Shown piece by piece: positions 1-5,360 of a stretch of DNA of 6,600 bases (position 1 is the stretch's first letter; each line of letters starts with the position of its first letter). The position numbers were made by a program, and so were the translations under genes. Location of the stretch: positions 1 to 6,600 of the forward strand of contig QMMB01000194.1 in NCBI GenBank assembly GCA_003647035.1. The letters run 5' to 3'. The notes below the pieces were generated by a model. That model had not been told where the DNA came from. It was given only the letters and a program-made list of their open reading frames with translations, and did not search any database. This DNA comes from Deltaproteobacteria bacterium (GTDB lineage Bacteria > Myxococcota_A > Polyangia > Polyangiales > Houyiibacteriaceae).

Positions 1-687
1 CCCGGCGTGATTTCCGTCCTCTGCCAGCGGGATGGGGAGAAGCAGGCTGCGTTTCATAGTCGCGCCGAACGCGCCGTACTCTCCCGAGCCTTTCCGATGT
101 GCGTCTACGATCCGGATCGCGCCAACCGTTTCGGCATGTGTTTTGATCTCTCCTCAAATCCGGCACCAGCCACGCTTTGGACCACCGAAACGCTGTCCGG
201 CCAGAACGCGCAAGGGCAACCCATCGAAGTCGAAGAGCCCTTCACCTTTGCCCACTTCGCAGCCTCCGAGGCGGAGTTCGCTGCGGAGTTTACCGACCCG
301 CCAGCAATGGCCGCTCACCTGATCCCGATCACCGAGTACCTAGGCTTCTCGCGACGGCAGCGGGTCGGGAAACTTCCCTTCATCTCGCTCGTCGGCAAAG
401 ATGGCAGCATCGTTCGCAAAGTTGCTTCGCCAGTGATTGCCCTGCAGTGCTCGGACCGCCTCCACCTCTGGCACACCCTTCAGGAAATCTCCGGGATGGA
501 CAATCCGCATGTGAACACCACCCGCGCCGCGCTGCAGAACGAATGTGCCGCTCAACAACAAGCGCTGAAGGAAAGCCTACAGCAGGAAATGGAGAAGGAC
601 GCTGCTCGCCGCGAACAGGCTGCCGTCGCCACCGCTGTGCGCAAGCTCGTTGTCCACCTCACCGGCATAGATCCTCCCAACAGCTGA
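1..687 (+). CDS. C-terminal end of a PFOR-like 2-oxoacid oxidoreductase (5' partial)
   Basis: The frame is open from the first base (codons CCC GGC GTG), so the gene almost certainly begins upstream and the GTG at 7 is not a real start. The stop is at 685-687. The segment with S-R-A-F-P-M then V-Y-D-P-D (about 82-117), the F-D-L-S-x-N-P stretch (about 145-165), the F-T-F-A-H-F-A-x-x-E-x-x-F block and the W-H-T-L-Q-E-I-S-G-M block (about 469-498) match, from memory, the C-terminal region of large PFOR-type enzymes. Those enzymes oxidatively decarboxylate 2-oxoacids with TPP and pass electrons to ferredoxin or flavodoxin in the cytoplasm. The last 60 residues are charged, Gln/Glu/Ala-rich and probably a coiled helix, usual for this subgroup's tail. 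The thiamine and Fe-S domains are outside the window, so the substrate cannot be stated. The family call is fairly firm; the subfamily is inference. Confidence 0.72.
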   Translation, partial: PGVISVLCQRDGEKQAAFHSRAERAVLSRAFPMCVYDPDRANRFGMCFDLSSNPAPATLWTTETLSGQNAQGQPIEVEEPFTFAHFAASEAEFAAEFTDPPAMAAHLIPITEYLGFSRRQRVGKLPFISLVGKDGSIVRKVASPVIALQCSDRLHLWHTLQEISGMDNPHVNTTRAALQNECAAQQQALKESLQQEMEKDAARREQAAVATAVRKLVVHLTGIDPPNS

Positions 688-812
688 GGAATTACCGATA
701 GCTCGCATCGTGTCGGGCAGCGTGGGTTGGATCTTCTAACTTCATCCAGACAAAGCTGCTCACCGTTCGATTCTCGCTTGCCTGTTGGTCGCTCGCGTGT
801 CCCCATAACGCA

Positions 813-1229
813 ATGGCGACTCGAGAGCTACGTGACGGCACGAGGATGCCCGCCCTGGGCCTCGGTACTTGGAAGTCAGAGCCTGACGAGGTCTATCGGG
901 CGGTCCGGTCGGCCATCGAAGTCGGCTATCGACACATCGACTGCGCGGCGATCTATCAGAACGAAACGGAGGTTGGACGCGCGCTAACCGATGCCTTCCA
1001 AGCGGGCGACGCCAAAAGGGAGGAGGTGTGGGTCACCAGCAAGCTCTGGAACGATTCTCATGCTCCCGAGCACGTGCGTCCCGCGATCCAGACGAGCCTG
1101 AAGAAGCTCCAACTCGAACATCTCGACCTTTATCTCATCCATTGGCCTGTCGCCCTGCGGCAGGGGACGGAGTTGCCGCGGGCTCCGGAAGACTTCCTTA
1201 CTGGTGGCGTCCCGCACTACGAATCTTAG
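813..1229 (+). pseudogene. Aldo/keto reductase, N-terminal half only (truncated)
   Basis: The start fits the family opening R-E-L-R-D-G-T-R-M-P-A-L-G-L-G-T-W. No good Shine-Dalgarno is visible before the ATG. The signature G-Y-R-H-I-D-C-A-A-I-Y-Q-N-E (residues 38-51) is intact, and all four catalytic tetrad residues can be placed: Asp43, Tyr48, Lys77 (V-T-S-K-L-W-N) and His110 (L-I-H-W-P). Family members are about 270-330 residues and bind NADPH mainly through the C-terminal half of the TIM barrel. This ORF stops after 138 residues, just past the P-E-D-F-L segment, and the last 9 or so residues (GGVPHYES) no longer look like the family. About half the barrel and the nucleotide-binding loops are absent, so the product should be inactive. 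The loss coincides with the start of an unrelated lipoprotein reading frame at about 1200, so this is a deletion or recombination junction rather than a point nonsense mutation. Confidence 0.85.
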
Positions 1230-1374
1230 ACTTAGCCTTCAAATTGCAGCTTTTTACGTTGTTTTGGGGTCCCTGCTGCTCGCCTGCAGCACCTCCGACG
1301 CTGGCTCTGGCACCGCCGGCATGGTGGCTGTCCGCGACGCAGCGTGGATGCCGACGCCTTTACCGACTTTCTGA
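1204..1374 (+). pseudogene. Lipoprotein signal-peptide fragment between two truncated genes
   Basis: This 56-residue frame lies in a different phase from both neighbours. From GTG 1204 it reads a basic N-region (Arg4, Arg9), a hydrophobic core (residues 12-26) and a good lipobox Leu25-Leu26-Ala27-Cys28, with the Cys codon at 1285-1287. A short Ser/Gly/Thr/Asp linker follows, as in real bacterial lipoproteins. After about residue 39 nothing recognisable remains, and a TGA at 1372-1374 closes it inside the dehydrogenase fragment. I read it as the 5' end of a lipoprotein gene whose body was lost when it joined the downstream gene. The GTG may not be the original start: there is no Shine-Dalgarno, and the first codons overlap the end of the reductase fragment. 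The signal-peptide reading is what the sequence shows; the history is inference. Confidence 0.55.
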
Positions 1375-2327
1375 AGCTCGCGCTTCCTGTCGTTCTGGGC
1401 CCAGTGGGCTTGATCGGGATGTTCGCCAGGCGGGGAGAGGTGCAGGCGGCGGTCGCTGCCGAGCGCGAGGGTGTTCGGTTTTGTGAGTCCACGGTCTCGA
1501 TCTGCTCTGTCGAAGAGGTGAGTGCGGCGACAAGTGTGCCGCTATGGTTTCAGCTCTACGTGATGCGCGACCGCGGCTATGCAGCGGAGCTGATGGCTCG
1601 GGCTCACAAGGCCGGTTGTTCCGTGCTCGTTCTCACGGTCGACCTTGCTGTCGTCGGCGCCCGCTATCGGGATACACGCAACGGGATGAGCGACGACACC
1701 CCTGCTTCGAAGAGGCTCGTTCGAGCCTGGGATATTCTCTCGCACCCGGGGTGGGTGTTGAACGTGGCGCTGCGCGGCAAGCCGCTGACCTTCGGCAATC
1801 TCGAGGCGGCGGTTCCAGGGGCGCGAGACCCAGCTCAGTTCAAGGATTGGATTGACAGTCAGTTCGACCCGAGCGTGACCTGGGACGATCTGGCGTGGGT
1901 TCGGAAGCACTGGCCCGGCAAGCTGGTGTTGAAGGGCATCCTCGACCCCGAAGATGCCAAAGAGGCTGCCAACGCGGGCGTCGATGCAATTGTCGTCTCG
2001 AACCATGGTGGCCGTCAGCTCGACGACGTCCGCTCCACCGCCTCCGCACTGCCGCGCGTGAAGGAAGCGGTCGGCGACCGGCTCGAGCTTCTCGTCGACG
2101 GAGGCATCCACAGTGGGCTCGATGTGGTGAAGATGCTGGCGCTCGGGGCGAACGCTTGTCTACTCGGTCGCGCGTGGGCCTATGCCGTGGCTGGCGCCGG
2201 TGAAGCGGGCGTGGCTCACATCCTGCGCATCATCCGCGAAGAGATGAACGTCGCCATGGCACTCACCGGCAACACCCGCCTAGACCAACTCGGGACCGAC
2301 GTGCTCGACGTCAGCACTGGACGATGA
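1344..2327 (+). pseudogene. lldD-like: LldD-type FMN-dependent alpha-hydroxy-acid dehydrogenase, N-terminally truncated
   Basis: From K-L-A-L-P-V-V-L-G-P-V-G onward the protein follows E. coli L-lactate dehydrogenase LldD closely, beginning near E. coli residue 68. Visible family features are S-T-V-S-I-C-S (49-55), F-Q-L-Y-V with Tyr72, L-T-V-D-L with Asp100, G-A-R-Y-R-D, Lys197 (L-K-G-I-L-D), the catalytic His221 and substrate-binding Arg224 in S-N-H-G-G-R-Q-L-D, and D-G-G-I-H-S-G-L-D. The family oxidises L-lactate or other 2-hydroxyacids with FMN at the membrane. About 67 N-terminal residues are missing, including the Tyr of the H-Y-M-D-G-G segment that contacts substrate. His256 also replaces the usual Arg of G-G-I-R, an FMN-phosphate contact. 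The GTG at 1344 has no ribosome site, and its first ten residues do not look like LldD. The remaining frame is uninterrupted, so the truncation looks recent. A functional short form is possible but unlikely. Confidence 0.8.
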
Positions 2328-2514
2328 GTCCGTTGCTCAGCCACGTGCAACACGAATCTTTCCCAGGGTGCATAGAGCACGCGTGCGCTGAACGTTGTCT
2401 CGACTCTCTCAGTGCAGAAGAAGCCCTCTTGATGGCCTATCACCTCGCAGTGGTTTTCATCCGAACGCCGTGCAACACTGATCGGAGCTTGATCTAATCG
2501 AGGGGGAATGAGTG
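2328..2514. other. Intergenic region before the Cys-rich lipoprotein gene
   Basis: No convincing ORF, RNA gene or rho-independent terminator is visible between the dehydrogenase fragment and the lipoprotein gene. The region must hold the lipoprotein promoter if that gene has its own. An A/T-richer stretch near 2488-2499 (TTGATCTAAT) could contribute a -10 box, but I cannot pair it with a clear -35. Confidence 0.3.
2501..2506 (+). promoter_or_regulatory. Ribosome binding site deciding the lipoprotein start
   Basis: AGGGGG lies eight bases before ATG 2515. This favours that ATG, giving M-K-R-L-F, over the in-frame GTG at 2512. It also argues against the out-of-frame ATG at 2508, which sits only one base from the purine run. 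Confidence 0.6.
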
Positions 2515-2850
2515 ATGAAGAGACTGTTTCTACTGGCGGCGACGTGTGTGTTGCTTGCGGCTTGCGGAGAGTCGGGTGCCGATGGTGACTCCTGTACGAC
2601 CGCAGCGGACTGCGAGGCCGATCAGTGCATCACCGGCGGTAGCTTTCCGGACGGCGTCTGTACGCCGGCCTGTGATACCGACGACAACTGCGCCGAAGGC
2701 TTCAGCTGCATCTCGCGGAGTGGGGGAATCTGCCTGCGCGACTGCAGCGGCACGCAAGAGTGCGAAGACCTGCGCGGCGGCGCGTGGCAATGCCGCGAAG
2801 AGTCGCTGGAAGTCGGCGACGGCAATCGACTCGTCTGCATCGGCGATTGA
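2515..2850 (+). CDS. Small cysteine-rich lipoprotein, function unknown
   Basis: The 111-residue product begins with a textbook lipoprotein signal: Lys2-Arg3, a hydrophobic core (4-14) and lipobox Leu14-Ala15-Ala16-Cys17. Cleavage leaves a mature protein of about 95 residues. Residue +2 is Gly, so retention in the inner membrane by an Asp signal is not indicated and outer-membrane sorting is plausible. The mature part has 12 further cysteines spaced a few residues apart (D-S-C, A-D-C, D-Q-C, G-V-C, P-A-C, D-N-C, F-S-C and so on), enough for six disulfides, and it is acidic. Such Cys-rich, EGF/Dickkopf-like lipoproteins are frequent in Myxococcota and related groups and usually have no assigned role. 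A ribosome site precedes the start and no partner gene is adjacent. The secreted, disulfide-rich reading is well supported; no specific function is. Confidence 0.85.
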   Translation: MKRLFLLAATCVLLAACGESGADGDSCTTAADCEADQCITGGSFPDGVCTPACDTDDNCAEGFSCISRSGGICLRDCSGTQECEDLRGGAWQCREESLEVGDGNRLVCIGD

Positions 2851-2870
2851 CCCACAGAGCGTGAGTTGCT

Positions 2871-2897
2871 GAGTGGGCGAACCTAGCGGCCCCGCTC
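2871..2897 (+). terminator. Hairpin after the lipoprotein gene, possible terminator
   Basis: GAGTGGGC (2871-2878) can pair with GCCCCGCTC (2889-2897), giving about eight pairs with one G-U and one bulged C around a 10-base loop. It begins 20 bases after the stop codon. No U-tract follows, so it is at best an atypical terminator or a transcript-stabilising hairpin. Confidence 0.3.
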
Positions 2898-2978
2898 ATC
2901 CCCTCGATACACCGGGCGACTCTGGTTCTCGGACCCGAAGATACCCCCTCAAGGTTTAGTGGTCTCGGATTCCTGGTC

Positions 2979-3020
2979 GTTCACCCCGGTGGAATAGGGA
3001 CTGTGTCCCGTCAGGTGAAC
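2979..3020. repeat. Nested palindrome, REP-like element candidate
   Basis: GTTCACC (2979-2985) is a perfect inverted match to GGTGAAC (3014-3020). Inside it, GGGAC (2997-3001) and GTCCC (3005-3009) form a second perfect inverted repeat around a TGT loop. CACC-CC-GGTG (2982-2991) can form a small third one. A seven-base direct repeat, CTCGGAT, sits at 2964-2970 and again at 3019-3025, flanking the structure. The arrangement resembles REP or small palindromic mobile repeats, but only one copy is in the window, so repetition in the genome is untested. Confidence 0.4.
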
Positions 3021-3113
3021 TCGGATACAAAAGGGCTCTGAGTTAAGAGACGCTTTGCCGAGGCCGCTCCCACAACCGCGGAGCTGATCGCGCAAGCCGC
3101 TGAAATGATTGGG

Positions 3114-3165
3114 TGCGGAAGAGAGGACTCGAACCTCCACGATTATTACCTCACTAGATCCTTAG
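3114..3165 (-). pseudogene. 3' fragment of tRNA-Leu, probable integration (att) footprint
   Basis: Read on the minus strand, the stretch shows an anticodon-loop-like CTAAGGA (3165-3159), the 3' anticodon-stem strand TCTAG, a 15-base long variable arm typical of class II tRNAs, and a complete T arm. The T-arm stem GGAGG pairs with CCTCT, with one G-U, around TTCGAGT. The acceptor 3' strand CTTCCGC plus discriminator A (3114) follows. CTTCCGC-A is the usual tRNA-Leu 3' end. CCC rather than CCA comes next. The 5' partner strands are missing: no GCGGAAG acceptor strand is found upstream on this strand, and GTCGG does not pair with TCTAG. The apparent AAG anticodon may be hybrid, with only the last bases from the tRNA. 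Retention of just the anticodon-to-3' part is the classic distal att remnant of a tyrosine integrase element. Confidence 0.72.
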
Positions 3166-3257
3166 CCGACCTTGCAGATCACAAAGCCAACCAATTCACC
3201 GGGGCGAGCCGATCAGGAACGCCCGACAACACCCGCGGAAGGCCGCATTTCTCACCA

Positions 3258-3473
3258 GTGGTGAAGAATCGCGCACGCGATCTGCTCCGCGCCGTAGCGG
3301 ACGGCGGCGACGTGTCGACCGCGCGGATTCATGACTTCGCGAGCGCCGTCATCCAGGCGCCGGCATTCCAGCTCGCTCAAGAAATCTTGCAAGAAGAGTC
3401 CTCTGAGTTCACGGTTCGCAAAGCGCTAGAGTTCGCCGACCCGGCGGTCGCGAGCAGGACGTACAGCAAGTGA
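3258..3473 (+). CDS. Hypothetical small protein (71 residues)
   Basis: The frame is open further left, but that part translates antisense tRNA sequence and looks non-coding, so the likely starts are the tandem GTG codons at 3258 and 3261. The product is helical in character: A-R-D-L-L-R-A-V-A-D-G-G, then an amphipathic F-A-S-A-V-I-Q-A-P-A-F-Q-L-A-Q-E-I-L-Q segment, then a charged S-S-E-F-T-V-R-K-A-L-E-F segment. There is no signal peptide, membrane segment or catalytic motif. GGAAGG at 3237-3242 is about 15 bases before the start, rather far for a ribosome site. I do not recognise the family. Its position just inside the presumed element boundary is compatible with either a short island gene or the broken end of a longer one. 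Confidence 0.35.
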   Translation: MVKNRARDLLRAVADGGDVSTARIHDFASAVIQAPAFQLAQEILQEESSEFTVRKALEFADPAVASRTYSK

Positions 3474-3487
3474 AGCATCGGGGTAGC

Positions 3488-3589
3488 CTATAGCTCGACC
3501 CCGAGCGCGGAAACGTCAACGATCGTGCGGTCGACGAGGTTCTGAGGAGGCACAGGCCACTTCGCCAGTTTCTTTATTGCAGTCCACAT
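3488..3589 (-). CDS. Possible divergent micro-ORF (33 residues)
   Basis: A minus-strand ATG at 3589 opens M-W-T-A-I-K-K-L-A-K-W-P-V-P-P and ends at TAG 3488-3490. It points away from the TetR gene, and the operator-like palindrome lies between the two starts. A TATACT box on the same strand (3629-3624) and a weak AGG before the ATG give some support. The length, the lack of a recognised family and the short spacer make it a low-confidence call. It could equally be the remnant of a longer divergent gene or simply chance. Confidence 0.2.
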   Translation of the reverse strand: MWTAIKKLAKWPVPPQNLVDRTIVDVSALGVEL

Positions 3590-3603
3590 CAATCGCCTAT
3601 ACG
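3577..3603 (+). promoter_or_regulatory. Possible promoter of the tetR-hydrolase-radical SAM operon
   Basis: TATACG at 3598-3603 is a fair -10 box. Possible -35 boxes are TTATTG (3574-3579, 18-base spacer) or TTGCAG (3577-3582, 15-base spacer); neither is strong. A start near 3610 would place the operator palindrome directly at the transcription start, which suits autorepression. Confidence 0.3.
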
Positions 3604-3610
3604 GTTCTTG

Positions 3611-3626
3611 TACTGACCGGCCAGTA
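3611..3626. promoter_or_regulatory. TetR-type operator palindrome
   Basis: TACTGACCGGCCAGTA is a 16-base inverted repeat with seven of eight pairs matched, centred on CCGG. It is very close to operators often bound by TetR-family dimers (TACTGACCGGTCAGTA type). It lies 14 bases before the TetR start codon. A second, wider inverted repeat, CCTATAC (3596-3602) and GTATAGG (3624-3630), overlaps it and embeds -10-like boxes on both strands. Autoregulation by the adjacent repressor is the natural inference. Confidence 0.65.
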
Positions 3627-3640
3627 TAGGAAGGGAGTGG

Positions 3641-4345
3641 ATGCCCAAGAGGACCCCATCGCCAGCTCTGCAATCCCGCGGAACCCCGTCAATTCAGCGA
3701 ATTCTCGATGCGGCAGCCAGCCTCTTCGGAACTGAGGGCTACCGCGGCGCTTCGATGACGGCGGTGGCCGAGGCAGCCGGTGTCTCCAAGGGTCTGCTGC
3801 ACTACCACTTCCGAGGCAAAGAGCATCTGCTCTTTGAGGCACAACGAGCCACCTATCGAAGAATCCACGAACACTTTCAAGCTCGATTCAACCAAGGTGA
3901 ACGAGGCATTGATACCGCCCTCGAAGCGCTGGATGCCCTGTGGCAAGCCGTTCATGAAATGCGCACCTGGGCGCCGTTCATGATGGAAACGATGAGCTTG
4001 GCCTCGCAGAACGAGCGCGTCCTCCAACTGGCCCAGAACTTTCTTGATGAGTCGACGGCCCTTCTCGAGAGTGGCGCCATCCACGTGTTCAAAGACGAGC
4101 AAGCCCGACTCATCGCTACACCTCGGCGAGTAGCCCGGGTCGTACGAGCATGCATTCAGGGCCTGGTCGTCGAGTTATCTCTCGCAAGAACCGAAGAAGA
4201 CCTTCGCCATGTCCAAGAGATCTATGAGGACATGAGGAACATGTTCGAACACTCCGTCCTTTCCAGTACCGGCCAATCGGCAACGCCACGCGCTGTCGAT
4301 TCAATGGAGCTCGCGGCTCGGACCCTCGAGGAGAACGCGTCATGA
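3641..4345 (+). CDS. TetR/AcrR-family transcriptional regulator
   Basis: The 234-residue protein has a typical TetR N-terminal DNA-binding domain. Helix 1 is I-L-D-A-A-A-S-L-F (21-29), followed by G-Y-R-G-A-S-M-T-A-V-A-E-A-A-G-V-S-K-G-L-L-H-Y-H-F (33-57), which contains the helix-turn-helix, and then R-G-K-E-H-L-L. The C-terminal ligand and dimerisation domain (about 70-210) is helical and gives no clue to the ligand. Length is slightly above the usual 190-220, with a poorly conserved tail. The ATG is supported by an AGGA/AAGGGAG ribosome site nine bases upstream. The stop overlaps the next start as ATGA (4342-4345), so regulator and hydrolase are translationally coupled. The palindrome at 3611-3626 suggests it represses its own operon until it binds a small hydrophobic ligand, possibly the substrate or product of the downstream enzymes. 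The family call is firm; the ligand is unknown. Confidence 0.93.
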   Translation: MPKRTPSPALQSRGTPSIQRILDAAASLFGTEGYRGASMTAVAEAAGVSKGLLHYHFRGKEHLLFEAQRATYRRIHEHFQARFNQGERGIDTALEALDALWQAVHEMRTWAPFMMETMSLASQNERVLQLAQNFLDESTALLESGAIHVFKDEQARLIATPRRVARVVRACIQGLVVELSLARTEEDLRHVQEIYEDMRNMFEHSVLSSTGQSATPRAVDSMELAARTLEENAS

Positions 4346-5325
4346 CTGAGCCAATTCTGCCTAAGAAATTTCAACCCACCTCGTTCGGTGAGGTCGCCTA
4401 TCTGGAAACCGGTTCGAGCGACCGACCACCGGTGTTGCTGATTCACGGTATCCCGACCTCGGGGTTTCTCTGGCGCCATGTGATGCGCTACCTGCAAAAC
4501 GATTTCCATTGTTACGCCCCCGACCTGATGGGGCTCGGCGATACCCGGGTCGATCCGGCAACGGCAGAGTTCCACATGGAGGCTCAGGCGGAGATGCTGG
4601 CGTCTTTCATGAGCGAGCTGGGGCACGAGGAGTTCATCGTCGTGTGCCACGACCAGGGCGGCGCCGCGGCGCAAATCCTCGCGGCGCGGGTTCCACAGCG
4701 CATCCGCTGCATGGTCTTTACGGACTGCGTTTGTTATGACAACTGGCCGGTGCCGGCGATCATGCGGCTACAGACCGTGTCCCGCCTTCCGCTGCTGCCT
4801 GACCTGCTCAATCGAAGCGGGGCGATGGCCTGGTTGGAGACGAGGACCCGATTCTCGAACTTTCGCAAGGGCGTCCACAATCCGAGTCGGCTAAGCGAGG
4901 AGGCGATTCACGAGTATCTTCGGCCGCTGCAAGAGGATCTCAAACGTCGCCAAGCCTTTCGCGCGTTTCTCCTCGCCGGGCATCCCCGTTACACGCTCTC
5001 GGCGGTGAGTGGGCTCAAGACCTTCGACAAGCCTACCATGGTGATCTGGGCAGCGGATGACGTCTATCTATCGCCGTCGTGGGGATTGAGGCTGATGGAG
5101 GACATCCCGGGCGCAGAGCGATTCGAGCTGGTCTCTTTTTGCGGCCACTTCTGGCAGGAGGAGCGTCCGGCCGAATTCGCAGGCAAGATCGGCGCATTTC
5201 TGAGCGATGTGCTCTCGCGGGAAGTCCCGGAAGAGGCGGACGCGACGAAGCCCGCGCCAACGAATGAGAAGAAGGTAGCCCGGTCAAGCAAGAAGCTCCC
5301 GGTAGTCACCGGGGAGGTTGGCTGA
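4342..5325 (+). CDS. Alpha/beta hydrolase with Asp nucleophile (epoxide hydrolase-like)
   Basis: This is a cytoplasmic alpha/beta-fold hydrolase of 327 residues. Visible elements are the oxyanion-hole motif H-G-I-P-T-S (35-40), the nucleophile elbow C-H-D-Q-G-G with Asp104, a probable acid Asp240 in W-A-A-D-D-V-Y-L-S-P, and the base His269 in C-G-H-F-W-Q-E-E-R-P. A helical cap lies at about 135-220. An Asp nucleophile places it with epoxide hydrolases, haloalkane dehalogenases and fluoroacetate dehalogenases rather than Ser esterases. The halide-binding residues of haloalkane dehalogenases (Asn in H-G-N-P, Trp in H-D-W) are replaced by Ile37 and Gln105, so that activity is unlikely. Epoxide opening needs cap tyrosines that I cannot assign. 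A Lys/Ala/Pro-rich tail of about 35 residues follows the domain. It overlaps the regulator gene by four bases and precedes the radical SAM gene by 35, so all three probably share one transcript. Confidence 0.88.
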   Translation: MTEPILPKKFQPTSFGEVAYLETGSSDRPPVLLIHGIPTSGFLWRHVMRYLQNDFHCYAPDLMGLGDTRVDPATAEFHMEAQAEMLASFMSELGHEEFIVVCHDQGGAAAQILAARVPQRIRCMVFTDCVCYDNWPVPAIMRLQTVSRLPLLPDLLNRSGAMAWLETRTRFSNFRKGVHNPSRLSEEAIHEYLRPLQEDLKRRQAFRAFLLAGHPRYTLSAVSGLKTFDKPTMVIWAADDVYLSPSWGLRLMEDIPGAERFELVSFCGHFWQEERPAEFAGKIGAFLSDVLSREVPEEADATKPAPTNEKKVARSSKKLPVVTGEVG

Positions 5326-5347
5326 ACACCACCCAAGCGGGACCAAG

Positions 5348-5353
5348 AGAGGA
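5348..5353 (+). promoter_or_regulatory. Ribosome binding site of the radical SAM gene
   Basis: AGAGGA lies seven bases before ATG 5361 and supports that start. A GAGG nearer the ATG (5355-5358) is too close to serve. Confidence 0.55.
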
Positions 5354-5360
5354 CGAGGCG

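Larger units (their letters stand above)
2851..3113. other. Non-coding, structured spacer between the lipoprotein gene and the tRNA fragment
   Basis: About 260 bases with no plausible gene. It contains the hairpin at 2871-2897 and the nested palindromes at 2979-3020. The rest shows no promoter or RNA gene that I can support. By the polarity of the tRNA fragment, this would be the original chromosomal sequence downstream of a tRNA-Leu gene. Confidence 0.4.

Noticed and set aside
177..701. 174-residue frame overlapping the PFOR-like end
   Set aside because: It is Arg/Pro/Ser/His-rich out-of-frame translation of a GC-rich gene. The overlapping frame has the family motifs.
1542..2111. 189-residue open frame on the minus strand
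   Set aside because: It is antisense to the LldD-like frame, which has strong family motifs. The reverse translation shows none.
2949..3140. 63-residue minus-strand frame starting M-E-V-R-V-L-S-S-A-P
   Set aside because: The opening is the usual spurious translation of a tRNA T arm and acceptor. The rest runs through palindromic non-coding sequence.
3114..3214. A complete tRNA-Leu gene on the minus strand
   Set aside because: A D-arm-like GGTGAATTGGTTGGC occurs at 3200-3186, but it is about 11 bases too far from the anticodon loop. The 5' anticodon stem does not pair, and there is no GCGGAAG acceptor strand.
3105..3257. In-frame upstream extension of the small ORF (G-R-E-D-S-N-L-H)
   Set aside because: This peptide is the familiar false translation of an antisense tRNA 3' end, so the real coding start, if any, is further right.
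4342..5325. Haloalkane dehalogenase
   Set aside because: The Asp nucleophile and H-F-x-Q-E-E tail are similar, but the halide-stabilising Asn and Trp are replaced by Ile37 and Gln105.
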